Positions 18,804 through 27,205 of a stretch of 64,000 nucleotides of DNA are shown here, in pieces. A program made the translations under genes and the position numbers. The DNA is from Jeotgalibacillus alimentarius (GTDB taxonomy: Bacteria > Bacillota > Bacilli > Bacillales > Jeotgalibacillaceae). The notes below the pieces were generated by a model. It searched no databases. It was not told where the DNA came from and was given only the letters and a program-made list of their open reading frames with translations. Positions within the stretch are counted from its first letter, which is position 1. Every line of letters starts with the position of its first letter. The stretch is from contig NZ_JXRQ01000024.1 of NCBI RefSeq assembly GCF_000829445.1, forward strand, positions 1 through 64,000. Reading direction: 5' to 3'.

Positions 18804-19063
18804 TATGTCTGGCTGGTTGCGTCCATTTTTACTGCCAGCAGTTTATAGGAAACTTTAGTGCATTCCTGAAGCGGAATCCACTGGTCAAATGATTCCTCAT
18901 AGATCGCCTGGATCTTCTTCGCCAGGTCACTCGGGTGATGCAGATCATGAACGGATTGAATCACGTCTTCAATCTCCCCGTCATATCCTTCTTCCCCGAT
19001 ATTAAAAGGATCCCACTCCTGCAGGATCATCACAAGCTTTAAATTCATTTCACGAATATCCAT
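18803..19063 (-). CDS. yugE: DUF1871 family protein YugE
   Basis: An 86-residue acidic, helical, cytosolic protein of DUF1871. Conserved LQEWDPFNIGEEGYDGEI near residues 14-31 and a helical C terminus fit the family. Function is unknown. The ATG at 19063 is used because AGGTGGGG precedes it and the length then equals B. subtilis YugE. It is divergent from patB, as in B. subtilis. Confidence 0.85.
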   Translation of the reverse strand: MDIREMNLKLVMILQEWDPFNIGEEGYDGEIEDVIQSVHDLHHPSDLAKKIQAIYEESFDQWIPLQECTKVSYKLLAVKMDATSQT

Positions 19064-19140
19064 TTGCCCCACCTAATTGTTTTGAAAAATGCTGAATCTA
19101 TCATACCATAGTATTGAGAAATAGAAAGGATGTGTTTCTG

Positions 19141-20295
19141 ATGAGCATATTTGATCAGGAATTAAAACGTAAAGGAACGTACTCAGTGAAGTGGGATATG
19201 TTGAAGGATGTGTTCGGAACTGACGATCTGCTTCCGATGTGGGTCGCAGATATGGACTTCCTTCCTCCGGATGCCGTTTTACAGTCAATGAAAAAACGTC
19301 TTCAGGAACCGCCATTCGGCTATACATTTGTACCACCTGAAACTGCGCGGATTATCTCCAACTGGCTTGAAAAACGTCATAGCTGGAAAACCAGCGCCGC
19401 CTGGTACATGTATTCACCCGGCGTCGTCCCATCAATCGCTACAGCAGTCCGTGCTCTCACTGAAAAAGGGGATCAGGTGCTGACAATGACGCCAGCTTAT
19501 CCGCCGTTTTTCAGCATGGTCGAACAAAATGAACGTGAGCTCGTGCTGACGCAGCTGATTGAGAAAAATAACCGCTATGAAATCGACTGGGATGATTTAT
19601 CGGAAAAGCTTAAACATGTAAAAATGTTTCTGCTCTGCAGCCCACATAATCCTTCAGGAAGAATCTGGACTGAAGATGAGCTGAAAAAAATCTCTGATTT
19701 GTGTAACCAGGAAGGTGTATATCTTGTATCAGATGAGATCCACTCTGACCTTGTCTACCGCCATGCAAAACATGTACCTGCTGCATTAGCCGGTGACAAT
19801 GCACCGCATATCGTCACATTTGTGGCACCGTCAAAAACATTTAACCTTGCCGGTATGCAGGCTTCAGCCATTATTGCATCTGATGAAGATGTTCGGAAAA
19901 AGCTGCAGGAGGATCAGGGAAAGCAGGGCTTCTTCACACTGTCAACATTCGGCATTACCGCAATGGAAGCTGCTTATTCAGACGGTGAAGAGTGGCTTGA
20001 ACAGCTGATTGACTATCTTGAAGGTAACCTCGAGATCGTCCGTAAAGGCATTGGTGACATCGATGGCCTTTACCTGATGGAACCTGACAGCACTTATCTT
20101 TTATGGTTCGATGCACGTGAAAAAGGACTGAGCGAGGATGAAATGAAAGAAGCCCTTTATCAGAAGGCGAAGCTCGGTGTGGATACAGGTGAAAAATACG
20201 GTAAAGGCGGCGAAGGCTTTATCCGTATGAATATTGCCTCTCCACGTGCGATGGTTGAAGAAGGAATGGCGCGTTTGAAAAAGGCGTTTGGGTAG
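19141..20295 (+). CDS. patB: MalY/PatB-type cystathionine beta-lyase
   Basis: A 384-residue fold-type I PLP enzyme that cleaves C-S bonds in cystathionine or related thiols. The N terminus (KWDMLKD...LPMWVADMDF) is typical of the MalY/PatB subgroup. The PLP lysine is in APSKTFNLAGMQ (about residue 235), the aspartate in VSDEIHSDLVY, and the arginine near the C terminus in FIRMNIASPRA. AAAGGATG precedes the ATG. It is adjacent to yugE as in B. subtilis. The stop is followed immediately by repeat array B. Confidence 0.92.
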   Translation: MSIFDQELKRKGTYSVKWDMLKDVFGTDDLLPMWVADMDFLPPDAVLQSMKKRLQEPPFGYTFVPPETARIISNWLEKRHSWKTSAAWYMYSPGVVPSIATAVRALTEKGDQVLTMTPAYPPFFSMVEQNERELVLTQLIEKNNRYEIDWDDLSEKLKHVKMFLLCSPHNPSGRIWTEDELKKISDLCNQEGVYLVSDEIHSDLVYRHAKHVPAALAGDNAPHIVTFVAPSKTFNLAGMQASAIIASDEDVRKKLQEDQGKQGFFTLSTFGITAMEAAYSDGEEWLEQLIDYLEGNLEIVRKGIGDIDGLYLMEPDSTYLLWFDAREKGLSEDEMKEALYQKAKLGVDTGEKYGKGGEGFIRMNIASPRAMVEEGMARLKKAFG

Positions 20296-20316
20296 GTGAT
20301 GGTGCGGACTGGTGAT

Positions 20317-20498
20317 TGCCGCATTAAGGAGTGTTTTGGTCGTATCACTGCTGATAATGGTCGTATGTCACTCTGTAGTGGTCGCGTTAAGGCGATTAAT
20401 GGTCATGTCACTCACCGGTATGGTCGTGTACCGGCCACCAGTGGTCGCATGACAGATTACAGTGGTCGCGTCCTTACCTTCGACGGTTGTACTGCAAT
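20317..20498. repeat. 21-bp tandem repeat array B
   Basis: Eight units begin with GGTCG or variants at 20338, 20359, 20380, 20401, 20422, 20443, 20464 and 20485: an exact 21-bp period with no slippage. A decayed unit may precede them. The consensus resembles AGTGGTCGYRTnAC followed by seven variable bases. It lies between patB and the terminator of the leftward small gene. Confidence 0.85.
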
Positions 20499-20501
20499 AC
20501 A

Positions 20502-20546
20502 AAAAAAGCCGGAACGCAGCAAACATGCTGCATTCCGGCCTTTTTC
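20502..20546. terminator. Bidirectional terminator after patB and the 68-residue gene
   Basis: AAAAAGCCGGAA-CGCAGCA paired with TGCTGC-ATTCCGGCCTTTTT around a four-base loop. Confidence 0.9.
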
Positions 20547-20548
20547 AA

Positions 20549-20755
20549 TCAGGAATGAGTATCCTTACGATTCAGTATCTCTTCTTCAAGCTTTTTTGTT
20601 TCCTCCGCCTGACGCTTTGATACACGTACGATCCATTTATAAGTAAAATAAGTAAATAAAACAAATAGCAGCAACCACAATCCGGCTGGCAAGTACTCGG
20701 ATTTATCTTCCGGGAAGTATAGGAAAAGTTGTAAGGTCAACCAATCAATTACCAC
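20549..20755 (-). CDS. Small membrane protein of unknown function
   Basis: 68 residues. A hydrophobic segment at about 23-42 (PAGLWLLLFVLFTYFTYKW) is followed by a basic and then charged helical tail (RVSKRQAEETKKLEEE). The topology is probably single-pass with a cytoplasmic coiled tail. A GAGGTGG-type site precedes the ATG. It is not recognised as a named family. It sits between patB and the cyclophilin gene, where B. subtilis has kinB. Confidence 0.65.
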   Translation of the reverse strand: MVIDWLTLQLFLYFPEDKSEYLPAGLWLLLFVLFTYFTYKWIVRVSKRQAEETKKLEEEILNRKDTHS

Positions 20756-20835
20756 CTGAGGACCTCCTTACATCTGTTGGATGTCTCAATTATAACAGCC
20801 GCCAGAATAGACTTCACGTGAACAATTCGTGTACG

Positions 20836-21540
20836 CTATTCTTCGATTGTGATTGATTCAATCACGATCTCTTCTTCTGGCTGATCGTTTACCGCTTCAG
20901 CAGTCGCAATCGCATCGACTACATCCATACCTTCGATCACCTGACCAAATACTGTATGGGCATTATCAAGCCATGGTGTTCCGCCGCGTTCCTGATAGAT
21001 TTCAATTGTCTCTTCAGGAAAACCTGCTTCCTCCATTTGCGCAACCATATCTTCCGGAACTGTATCAGCCTGTACAATGAAGAATTGGCTTCCATTCGTA
21101 TTAGGACCAGAGTTCGCCATTGACAGTGCGCCTCTCATATTAATCAGAGAAGGATCAAATTCATCTTCAAACGGTTCACCGTATATACTCTCCCCGCCTG
21201 CACCAGTACCTTCAGGATCACCGCCCTGAATCATGAAGTCCTCAATCACGCGGTGAAAAGTCAGTCCGTCATAATAGCCATCTTCCGCGTGAGTCATGAA
21301 GTTCTCAACCGCTTTAGGTGCCTGATCAGGGAATAATTTAAGTGTAATTGTTCCTTCAGATGTTTCCATCGTTGCAACCGGCTCATTGTCACCAGCCGCA
21401 GGATCTGTTTGCGGATACCCTTCAACGACCGTATATTCAGGTTCTGCGGCAGCATTTTCCTGCACATCTTCTTCCTCAGCTGAATTGCACGCAGAGAGTA
21501 TCAATGTAAAAGATAATAATAATAGTGCTTTTAATTTCAT
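20836..21540 (-). CDS. Cyclophilin-type peptidyl-prolyl isomerase lipoprotein
   Basis: A 234-residue lipoprotein. The signal peptide ends in lipobox LSAC (residues 15-18), then comes an acidic linker and a cyclophilin domain from about residue 60. Diagnostic phrases are [35 protein letters not shown] and [14 protein letters not shown]. It would catalyse cis-trans prolyl isomerisation of exported proteins on the outer face of the membrane, in parallel with PrsA. It is convergent with nothing and divergent from kapB. Confidence in family and lipidation is high. Confidence 0.92.
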   Translation of the reverse strand: MKLKALLLLSFTLILSACNSAEEEDVQENAAAEPEYTVVEGYPQTDPAAGDNEPVATMETSEGTITLKLFPDQAPKAVENFMTHAEDGYYDGLTFHRVIEDFMIQGGDPEGTGAGGESIYGEPFEDEFDPSLINMRGALSMANSGPNTNGSQFFIVQADTVPEDMVAQMEEAGFPEETIEIYQERGGTPWLDNAHTVFGQVIEGMDVVDAIATAEAVNDQPEEEIVIESITIEE

Positions 21541-21630
21541 AAAATCATCGCCTCCAACTAATACTTTAGTCTAATGAAAAGAAAAAATCATCATTTTACG
21601 TTAAACTTGTGTGAAAGGAGTGAAAAATTA

Positions 21631-22011
21631 ATGAATCTTGTGAAAGCTTTTTATAAAACAGGTGCTTATATCGGGGAAGTGGATCAGGTACATACAGATG
21701 TTCAGGTTATAAAAATTAAGGGTGTGCTGAAGCATCCTGAACAGGGCGATCTTCATAATCCGAAACAGACAGAGGTTCCTTTTTTCCACGAAAGAAAGGC
21801 ACTCGCTTTTAATGAACGGGCGAATATTCCTGCTTCCATGGTGAAGCCTTATGATGGAGAATTGATTGATTATAATGAAAGCCTGATTCAAGCAGTTCAG
21901 AAACTCGAGGAGAAGCTGAAGAGTGAGGAAACTGATTTCAACTCAAAATGCCTTGACGCCTTGAAGGGTGTAAAACGCGAGTATGAATTGATGTATAACC
22001 TGACATTTTGA
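21631..22011 (+). CDS. kapB: Kinase-associated protein KapB
   Basis: A 126-residue soluble protein with the KapB fold start (VKAFYKTGAYIGEV...VKIKGVLKHPEQGDLH) and a helical C terminus. In B. subtilis KapB is needed for sporulation signalling through the kinase KinB. Here no kinB is beside it. The ATG at 21631 follows AAAGGAGTG; upstream in-frame codons have no site. It is convergent with kapD, the usual partner locus. Confidence 0.88.
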   Translation: MNLVKAFYKTGAYIGEVDQVHTDVQVIKIKGVLKHPEQGDLHNPKQTEVPFFHERKALAFNERANIPASMVKPYDGELIDYNESLIQAVQKLEEKLKSEETDFNSKCLDALKGVKREYELMYNLTF

Positions 22012-22012
22012 C

Positions 22013-22044
22013 GTAAAAAAGAACCCTTGATCGGGTTCTTTTTA
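22013..22044. terminator. Terminator between kapB and kapD
   Basis: AAAAAGAACCC / GGGTTCTTTTT stem with a six-base loop between the convergent stops. Confidence 0.88.
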
Positions 22045-22656
22045 CTGGGCGAGAAACTCCCTGAGCGCTGAGAAATCCACGCGGTCACCAATTGTTGTTG
22101 ATTCTGAACGATTCAGATATTTTTTGTCTTTTTCAACAAGCTGATAGATGTGATAGGTTGTCATCGCATCATCAAGCGCTTTATGATGTCTGCCGGTTCC
22201 GTCCTTCCCATATTCCTGAACGGCTTTCCAGAGTCCGGTCTGATTTCTGTCACCGAAAAAGCGTTTATACTCCATTGAAAGATCTACGAATTCACCCGAG
22301 AAAGGAAAAGGCAGTTTTGCAACCTGACAGTTATGCTTCAATACCTTCATATCCATATTGCCCCATGTAACAACTTTACAGTGGCCGGCATCATTATATT
22401 GCTTTAGTTTTTCAACAAGCATATGCAGGGGTATGCCTTTATCTACCTGCTGCTGGCTGATATTGAGGAAATTTTTGCATCGGCGGGTCAGGCGCTTGAA
22501 TACTCTGGGCCTGACATAGCTCGAAAACTGCTCCTGCTTTCCCCTGTGCACGGCAAGCAGGCCAACCTCAATAATTTCAGGAAAAAAACCTTTGTGTCCC
22601 CTCCCCTCCGGCATAGAAAATTCGAAGTCGATAAATACGGTCACTTCCTCTGACAT
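22042..22656 (-). CDS. kapD: DEDD-type 3'-5' exonuclease KapD
   Basis: A 204-residue exonuclease-fold protein (DnaQ/ERI-1 type). The catalytic acidic residues are visible as DFEFSMPEGRG (motif I, about residue 10), the region WGNMDMKVLKHN (motif II) and HKALDDAMTTYHI (motif III with the H..D pair). In B. subtilis KapD inhibits the KinA pathway to sporulation. The ATG at 22656 follows GGAGGGATCACGTG; upstream in-frame methionines are less supported. Confidence 0.9.
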   Translation of the reverse strand: MSEEVTVFIDFEFSMPEGRGHKGFFPEIIEVGLLAVHRGKQEQFSSYVRPRVFKRLTRRCKNFLNISQQQVDKGIPLHMLVEKLKQYNDAGHCKVVTWGNMDMKVLKHNCQVAKLPFPFSGEFVDLSMEYKRFFGDRNQTGLWKAVQEYGKDGTGRHHKALDDAMTTYHIYQLVEKDKKYLNRSESTTIGDRVDFSALREFLAQ

Positions 22657-22776
22657 CACGTGATCCCTCCTTTGCATGCAACATGTGCACAAAATATTGG
22701 GTTTATTATACCATGCAATGGATAAATGTTTATAAAAAAGTCTGAATTTTCATACGACAATTTTTGTGACATGAAG

Positions 22777-22804
22777 TTGCAGGATGCACTATATCCTGTA
22801 TAAT
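22777..22804 (+). promoter_or_regulatory. Candidate promoter of yuxJ
   Basis: A -35-like TTGCAG (22777-22782) and a perfect -10 TATAAT (22799-22804) with a 16-base spacer, about 30 bp before the yuxJ start. Confidence 0.6.
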
Positions 22805-22835
22805 TACTACGTTACACGAAATAAATCAACAATGA

Positions 22836-24047
22836 TTGAAGAAGGTGTTTGAAATTACTGTCGAAAAGAAAAATCTGATCATTATGTGGGTCGCGAATTT
22901 TATGGTTGCGGCCAGCGCGACGATGATACTGCCTTTTCTATCTCTTTATATTGAAACAATGGGTAACTTTACAGATGAATATGTTCAGAAATGGTCAGGA
23001 CTTGTGTTCGGGGTTACGTTTCTGACTGCGTTTTTTGTCTCTCCGATCTGGGGCAGATTCGGTGACCGCTTTGGTTATAAGCCGATTCTGATGATTACTG
23101 GATACGGAATTGCCTTCAGTATTTTTCTGATGGGATTCATTGATTCTGTTTTCGGGTTATTTATTTTAAGAATGTTCATGGGTGTAGTCACAGGATTTAT
23201 TCCAACCTCCCTTGCCCTTATCTCCTCTCAGACGCCAAAGCATATTGCGGGCAGAACGCTCGGTACCCTCCAGATGGGTACTGTAACAGGAGGATTATTC
23301 GGTCCGATTCTTGGCGGGTTGATGGCTGATGCATTTGGATTCAGTTATACATTTATTATTACTGCTATTAGTATCTCTATTGCTGCGACCGTTGTAATGA
23401 TCGGGATTACAGAAAAGAAGAAATCTGCCGATAAAAAGAATGAGAAGACTTATACAAGAAAAGAAGTGTTTCGTCATATTGTCAGTCAGCGGATGCTGTT
23501 GACAGTGATGGTGCTGTCGTTTCTTGTACAGATGGCGAACTTCAGCATTCAGCCGCTGCTCGCACTTTATGTGGGCGGCCTGACGAGCGCAGCAAATATT
23601 GCCTTTTTATCCGGGCTTGCATTTTCTGCAACCGGATTCGGTAATTTAATTGCTACGCGGGGCTGGGGGAAGCTTGGTGACTCAATCGGATATGAAAAAG
23701 TGTTAACAATCTTACTGATATTATCAGCTGCTTTTATTATTCCTCAGGCGCTTGTCACTGAGCTCTGGCAGCTTGTCATTTTAAGATTTATGTTCGGTAT
23801 GGCGATCGGCGGGATTATTCCAAGTGTGACTGCATTTATCAGACACGCGGCCCCTGTATCCATGCAGGGTGAGGTGCTTGGCTATAACCAGAGCTTCAGA
23901 TTTTTGGGGAATGTTGCAGGTCCCGCATTCGGCGGTCTGTTATCAGGATATATCGGAATTTCCTCCGTATTTTATGTCACGGGTTTCTTATTTTTAAGTG
24001 CCTTTGGACTCCTGTGGTGGAGCCGCCGCGTCCTGCCCGGATATTAG
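22836..24047 (+). CDS. yuxJ: MFS efflux transporter (YuxJ)
   Basis: About 403 residues with twelve membrane segments of the major facilitator superfamily, drug:H+ antiporter group. The loop 2-3 motif GRFGDRFGYKPIL is clear (about residues 77-89), and the C-terminal half repeats it as RGWGKLGDSIGYEK. The start is uncertain: a TTG at 22836 is the first codon, but its ribosome binding site is poor and AAGAAGGTG lies inside the frame, so a few residues could be missing. The position before pbpD matches B. subtilis yuxJ. Confidence 0.85.
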   Translation: MKKVFEITVEKKNLIIMWVANFMVAASATMILPFLSLYIETMGNFTDEYVQKWSGLVFGVTFLTAFFVSPIWGRFGDRFGYKPILMITGYGIAFSIFLMGFIDSVFGLFILRMFMGVVTGFIPTSLALISSQTPKHIAGRTLGTLQMGTVTGGLFGPILGGLMADAFGFSYTFIITAISISIAATVVMIGITEKKKSADKKNEKTYTRKEVFRHIVSQRMLLTVMVLSFLVQMANFSIQPLLALYVGGLTSAANIAFLSGLAFSATGFGNLIATRGWGKLGDSIGYEKVLTILLILSAAFIIPQALVTELWQLVILRFMFGMAIGGIIPSVTAFIRHAAPVSMQGEVLGYNQSFRFLGNVAGPAFGGLLSGYIGISSVFYVTGFLFLSAFGLLWWSRRVLPGY

Positions 24048-24075
24048 CAGATTCAAAGAAATGGAGAATTGCATT

Positions 24076-25926
24076 ATGCGCATGACAATTGGCTTTACAG
24101 GTATACTGCTTCTGTTGCCGCTTTGCATTTACCTGTGGGTCGGAATGGATCAGGAAATGAAAACACAGGCTGCATTTCAGGAGGCTGTCTCTGACAAGGT
24201 TGATGTAAATAATATTGAAAAGAATGAGACCAGTTTCATTCTTGATAAAGATGGCAATCGCTTCGCTCAAGGCAGCAGCGGTGTCAGACTGTATGCAACG
24301 GACGAAGAGATCCCTCAATTTCTAAAAGATGTAACCGTCTATTCGGAGGATCAGAATTTTTATGATCATATCGGCTTTGATGCCGGTGCGATTATCCGGG
24401 CTGTTGTAAAAAACCTGGTCTTCACCCACATTCAACAGGGTGGAAGTACCATTACGCAGCAGCTCGCACGTAACCTTTACTTGTCACAGGATAAAACGTA
24501 TAACCGGAAGATGACTGAGCTTTTTTATGCGAATGAGCTTGAGAAGAAAATGTCTAAAGATGAAATTCTTTCTGCTTACCTGAACATTATTTATTACAGT
24601 AATGGTGTATATGGCATTAAAGGTGCTGCCATGTATTATTTTAATAAAGATCTGACAGAGCTGACAAAAGCGGAAATGGCTTTCCTTGCAGCGATCCCGA
24701 ATAATCCTTCAAAATATGATCCTTTCAGTAATTTTGATCAGGCAAAAGAGCGCCAGGAACGGCTGTTTGATATTTTAGTGCTTGAAAATATGATGAACGC
24801 TGAAGAAGCAGAGGCATTGAAAGCTGAAACGATTACGCTTCATCAGTATGAGAACAAGGATCTTTATCCGGATTATGCTGTGTACGCAGAGTATGAATTA
24901 AAACAGCTGATTGCAGAGCAGGAAGGGTTCAAAGACCGGCTGGACCGTGCTGAAAAATCTTCTGTTAAAGAGCAGATCTATCAGGAGCTTAACCAGCGGA
25001 CAAATGAAGTGCTCGGTTCCGGGGTTATGATTCATACAGCCCTCGACCCTTCGCTTCAGCAGAAGACAGTTGATGCACTTAACCGTAATCTGCCTTATGA
25101 AGGTGTGGAAGGTGCTGCAGTGCTGATCAATAACAGTTCAAGGGAAATCGTTGGACTGTCCGGCGGGAAAAATTATCAGAAGTATAACTTTAACCGTGCA
25201 TATCAGGCTGTAAGACAACCCGGCTCAGCGATTAAACCGCTGCTTGTATACGCACCCTATATCGAAACATTTCAGCCATTTTTAACTCAGACTGTTAACG
25301 GAGGCAGTCTATGTATTCAAAACTACTGCCCTGAAAATTATGGTGGTGTGGAATACGGAGATGTCTCCCTATCCAGAGCATTTTTACTGTCACTGAATAC
25401 ACCTGCTGTAAGACTGTTGAATGAAACAGGTATTGAAAACTCTTTTAAATATCTGAATGCATTTGAATTTTCCAATCTTCAGCCCGGTGATCAGACACTC
25501 GCAGCTGCTACCGGTGGCTTCACATATGGAATGTCTCCGCTTGAGCTGACAGATGCTTATACGAGTTTTATAGACGGCAGTTACAAACCTGCACGTGCGA
25601 TCAGAATGGTCACAGATACAAGCGGCAACGTACTATATCAGTGGGAAGACAAACAGATTCCCGTCTGGTCGGAACAGACTACCGTTAAAATGAGAGAACT
25701 TCTGAACACTGCAGCAGTATCAGGTACCGGCAGTCCTGCCTACCTGAATAAGCCCTATATCGGAATTAAAACCGGTACGACGAACGAATGGGCTGATTAC
25801 TGGACAGTTGGTCTTACCGATCAATATACAGCTGGCGTATGGGTTGGGCATGACCTTCCTGAGAGTATGCTCAGTATTGAAACCAACCGCCCTGCCCATC
25901 TGATCTGGAAAGATATGATGCGATAA
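24076..25926 (+). CDS. pbpD: Class A penicillin-binding protein 4
   Basis: A 616-residue bifunctional peptidoglycan synthase. One N-terminal membrane anchor (about residues 5-23) is followed by a family 51 glycosyltransferase with the catalytic glutamate in SEDQNFYDHIGFD and the phrase GGSTITQQLARNLYLS. The transpeptidase carries SAIK in RQPGSAIKP, SLN in LLSLNTP and KTGT in IGIKTGTTNEW. The ATG at 24076 has TGGAG at good spacing. It follows yuxJ closely, as in B. subtilis, and may share its transcript. All catalytic motifs are intact. Confidence 0.94.
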   Translation: MRMTIGFTGILLLLPLCIYLWVGMDQEMKTQAAFQEAVSDKVDVNNIEKNETSFILDKDGNRFAQGSSGVRLYATDEEIPQFLKDVTVYSEDQNFYDHIGFDAGAIIRAVVKNLVFTHIQQGGSTITQQLARNLYLSQDKTYNRKMTELFYANELEKKMSKDEILSAYLNIIYYSNGVYGIKGAAMYYFNKDLTELTKAEMAFLAAIPNNPSKYDPFSNFDQAKERQERLFDILVLENMMNAEEAEALKAETITLHQYENKDLYPDYAVYAEYELKQLIAEQEGFKDRLDRAEKSSVKEQIYQELNQRTNEVLGSGVMIHTALDPSLQQKTVDALNRNLPYEGVEGAAVLINNSSREIVGLSGGKNYQKYNFNRAYQAVRQPGSAIKPLLVYAPYIETFQPFLTQTVNGGSLCIQNYCPENYGGVEYGDVSLSRAFLLSLNTPAVRLLNETGIENSFKYLNAFEFSNLQPGDQTLAAATGGFTYGMSPLELTDAYTSFIDGSYKPARAIRMVTDTSGNVLYQWEDKQIPVWSEQTTVKMRELLNTAAVSGTGSPAYLNKPYIGIKTGTTNEWADYWTVGLTDQYTAGVWVGHDLPESMLSIETNRPAHLIWKDMMR

Positions 25927-25935
25927 TAATGATTG

Positions 25936-25973
25936 CAAAACCCCTCTGATGCTCTGTGTCAGAGGGGTTTTTG
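25936..25973 (+). terminator. Terminator of pbpD
   Basis: AAAACCCCTCTGA / TCAGAGGGGTTTTT hairpin directly after the stop. Confidence 0.9.
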
Positions 25974-26009
25974 TGTGGTGTCGAATAACTTATGCAGGGA
26001 AGAAAAGGG

Positions 26010-26207
26010 TGATGGAATTAAGCAGTGTAGTGATGGAAATAAAGATTCCGCTGACGGAATTCAATGAAACACTGAGGGGAATACGCCGTCCAGACATTCG
26101 GCTGATAGGAAAAGTTGAGGATTTGATGGATATGATTCAGCCATTGATGGAATAAATTGAATCTCTGAAGGAAATGTTCATTCAATTGATGGAATCTTCC
26201 TCACGCC
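26010..26207. repeat. 21-bp repeat array C
   Basis: TGATGGAAT-like words start at 26010, 26031, 26052, 26073, then, after a 9-bp phase slip, at 26103, 26124, 26145, 26166 and 26187. Within each block the period is exactly 21 bp. The unit word is the same as in array A. It fills most of the 380-bp gap between pbpD and yufK, which otherwise holds only two terminators. Confidence 0.85.
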
Positions 26208-26265
26208 CCTTCCCCGCCGCATTATGCGTCACACCACACGTGCAATTCCCCGCTCCCCCTTAATA

Positions 26266-26296
26266 AAAAAACACCCCTGATATCATTATCAGGGGC
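26266..26296 (-). terminator. Terminator of yufK
   Basis: CCCCTGATA-N4-TATCAGGGG perfect stem, followed on the minus strand by GTTTTTTT. Confidence 0.88.
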
Positions 26297-26307
26297 ATTG
26301 CAACCTT

Positions 26308-26883
26308 CTATGAAGGCAGCTGCTCAAGAATCGGCAGACTTGCCAGCAGACCGTTATACAGCCTGATCACTACATAAAGAACAGTCGAGATCAGCGCCGC
26401 CCAGACGGTAATTTCAAACAGGATAACACCCACTGTGCCCCCTGCCGACAACGTTGTACTGACTTTCAACACAAAATACACAAAGTACACACACGACGTC
26501 ACAACAAAAATCAGCAGCAGTCCTCTCAGAGAAGACAGGCTGATAATTGTCACAAGTGATCCGAAGAAATAAATCAGTGACCCTGAGCGTACCCGTGTAA
26601 GCGCCTCTCCTTCTTTATCCCTTGAAAAAAACAGCAGCGATACTTCATTCACCGTTTCTGCAATCAGCTTCAGCGCTGCAAATATCATAAAGAAGACGAT
26701 CATTAATACGATCAAAATGAAAATTTTCAGTTCAAGGTCTGAAAGAAACTCCCTCATCCCGGCGTAAATGCCAATCCCCCGAAATAGTTCTGTCAGTACC
26801 CCTACAAAGTAAACTGAAAATGAAAGGCTGAACATTAATATTGAAAATAAAGGAAGGTATCCTGTTAAGTAAGTGTTTTTCAT
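26308..26883 (-). CDS. yufK: DUF5366 multi-pass membrane protein YufK
   Basis: About 191 residues with five or six hydrophobic helices and only short loops. The longest loop (RDKEGEALTRVRSG) is probably cytoplasmic. Length, hydropathy and its place just before the mrp operon match B. subtilis YufK. Function is unknown. The ATG at 26883 follows GGGAGAG. It is transcribed divergently from mrpA, so the 320-bp spacer between them holds both promoters and the mrp leader. Confidence 0.75.
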   Translation of the reverse strand: MKNTYLTGYLPLFSILMFSLSFSVYFVGVLTELFRGIGIYAGMREFLSDLELKIFILIVLMIVFFMIFAALKLIAETVNEVSLLFFSRDKEGEALTRVRSGSLIYFFGSLVTIISLSSLRGLLLIFVVTSCVYFVYFVLKVSTTLSAGGTVGVILFEITVWAALISTVLYVVIRLYNGLLASLPILEQLPS

Positions 26884-27127
26884 CTGTGACTCTCCCGGCA
26901 ATTAATCTATTCACATCATAATCTTTTCCGGTCGTTTTTTAAAGGAAATTCCAGAAGATTCTAGATTTCCCCTCCACAATTCGACACGATTTCTTAAAAA
27001 TTTTATGTCCGCCGACCGCTTTCTTCCTATTTAACAGATGAAGTCAAAGCCTTTTATACAAGTGATTCCATTATGCATATGGCATACATTTGCGTTATAC
27101 TTACTGTTATACGAAATAAAAAAAGGT

Positions 27128-27178
27128 ACACATCACCAGGGACTTCCGTGTAAGGCGAGAGTCCTTATTTAAATGTGT
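27128..27178 (+). promoter_or_regulatory. Structured leader upstream of the mrp operon
   Basis: An outer stem ACACAT (27128-27133) / ATGTGT (27173-27178) encloses AGGGACT (27138-27144) / AGTCCTT (27160-27166), with a CC/GG pair inside the loop. The mrpA start follows 28 bases later, after a TAGGAGGG site. The nested fold and its place before a Na+/H+ antiporter suggest a sensing leader or RNA thermometer-like element, but I cannot match it to a named riboswitch. The rest of the 26884-27205 spacer shows nothing else I can support. Confidence 0.4.
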
Positions 27179-27205
27179 GACAGAGAATGTTAGGAGGGAT
27201 CTTCA

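Noticed and set aside
20296-20646. Open frame encoding a heptapeptide repeat (SGRVxxx)
   Set aside because: It starts one base after the patB stop without a ribosome binding site, crosses a strong terminator and overlaps an opposite-strand gene. The repeats are explained by 21-bp DNA periodicity.
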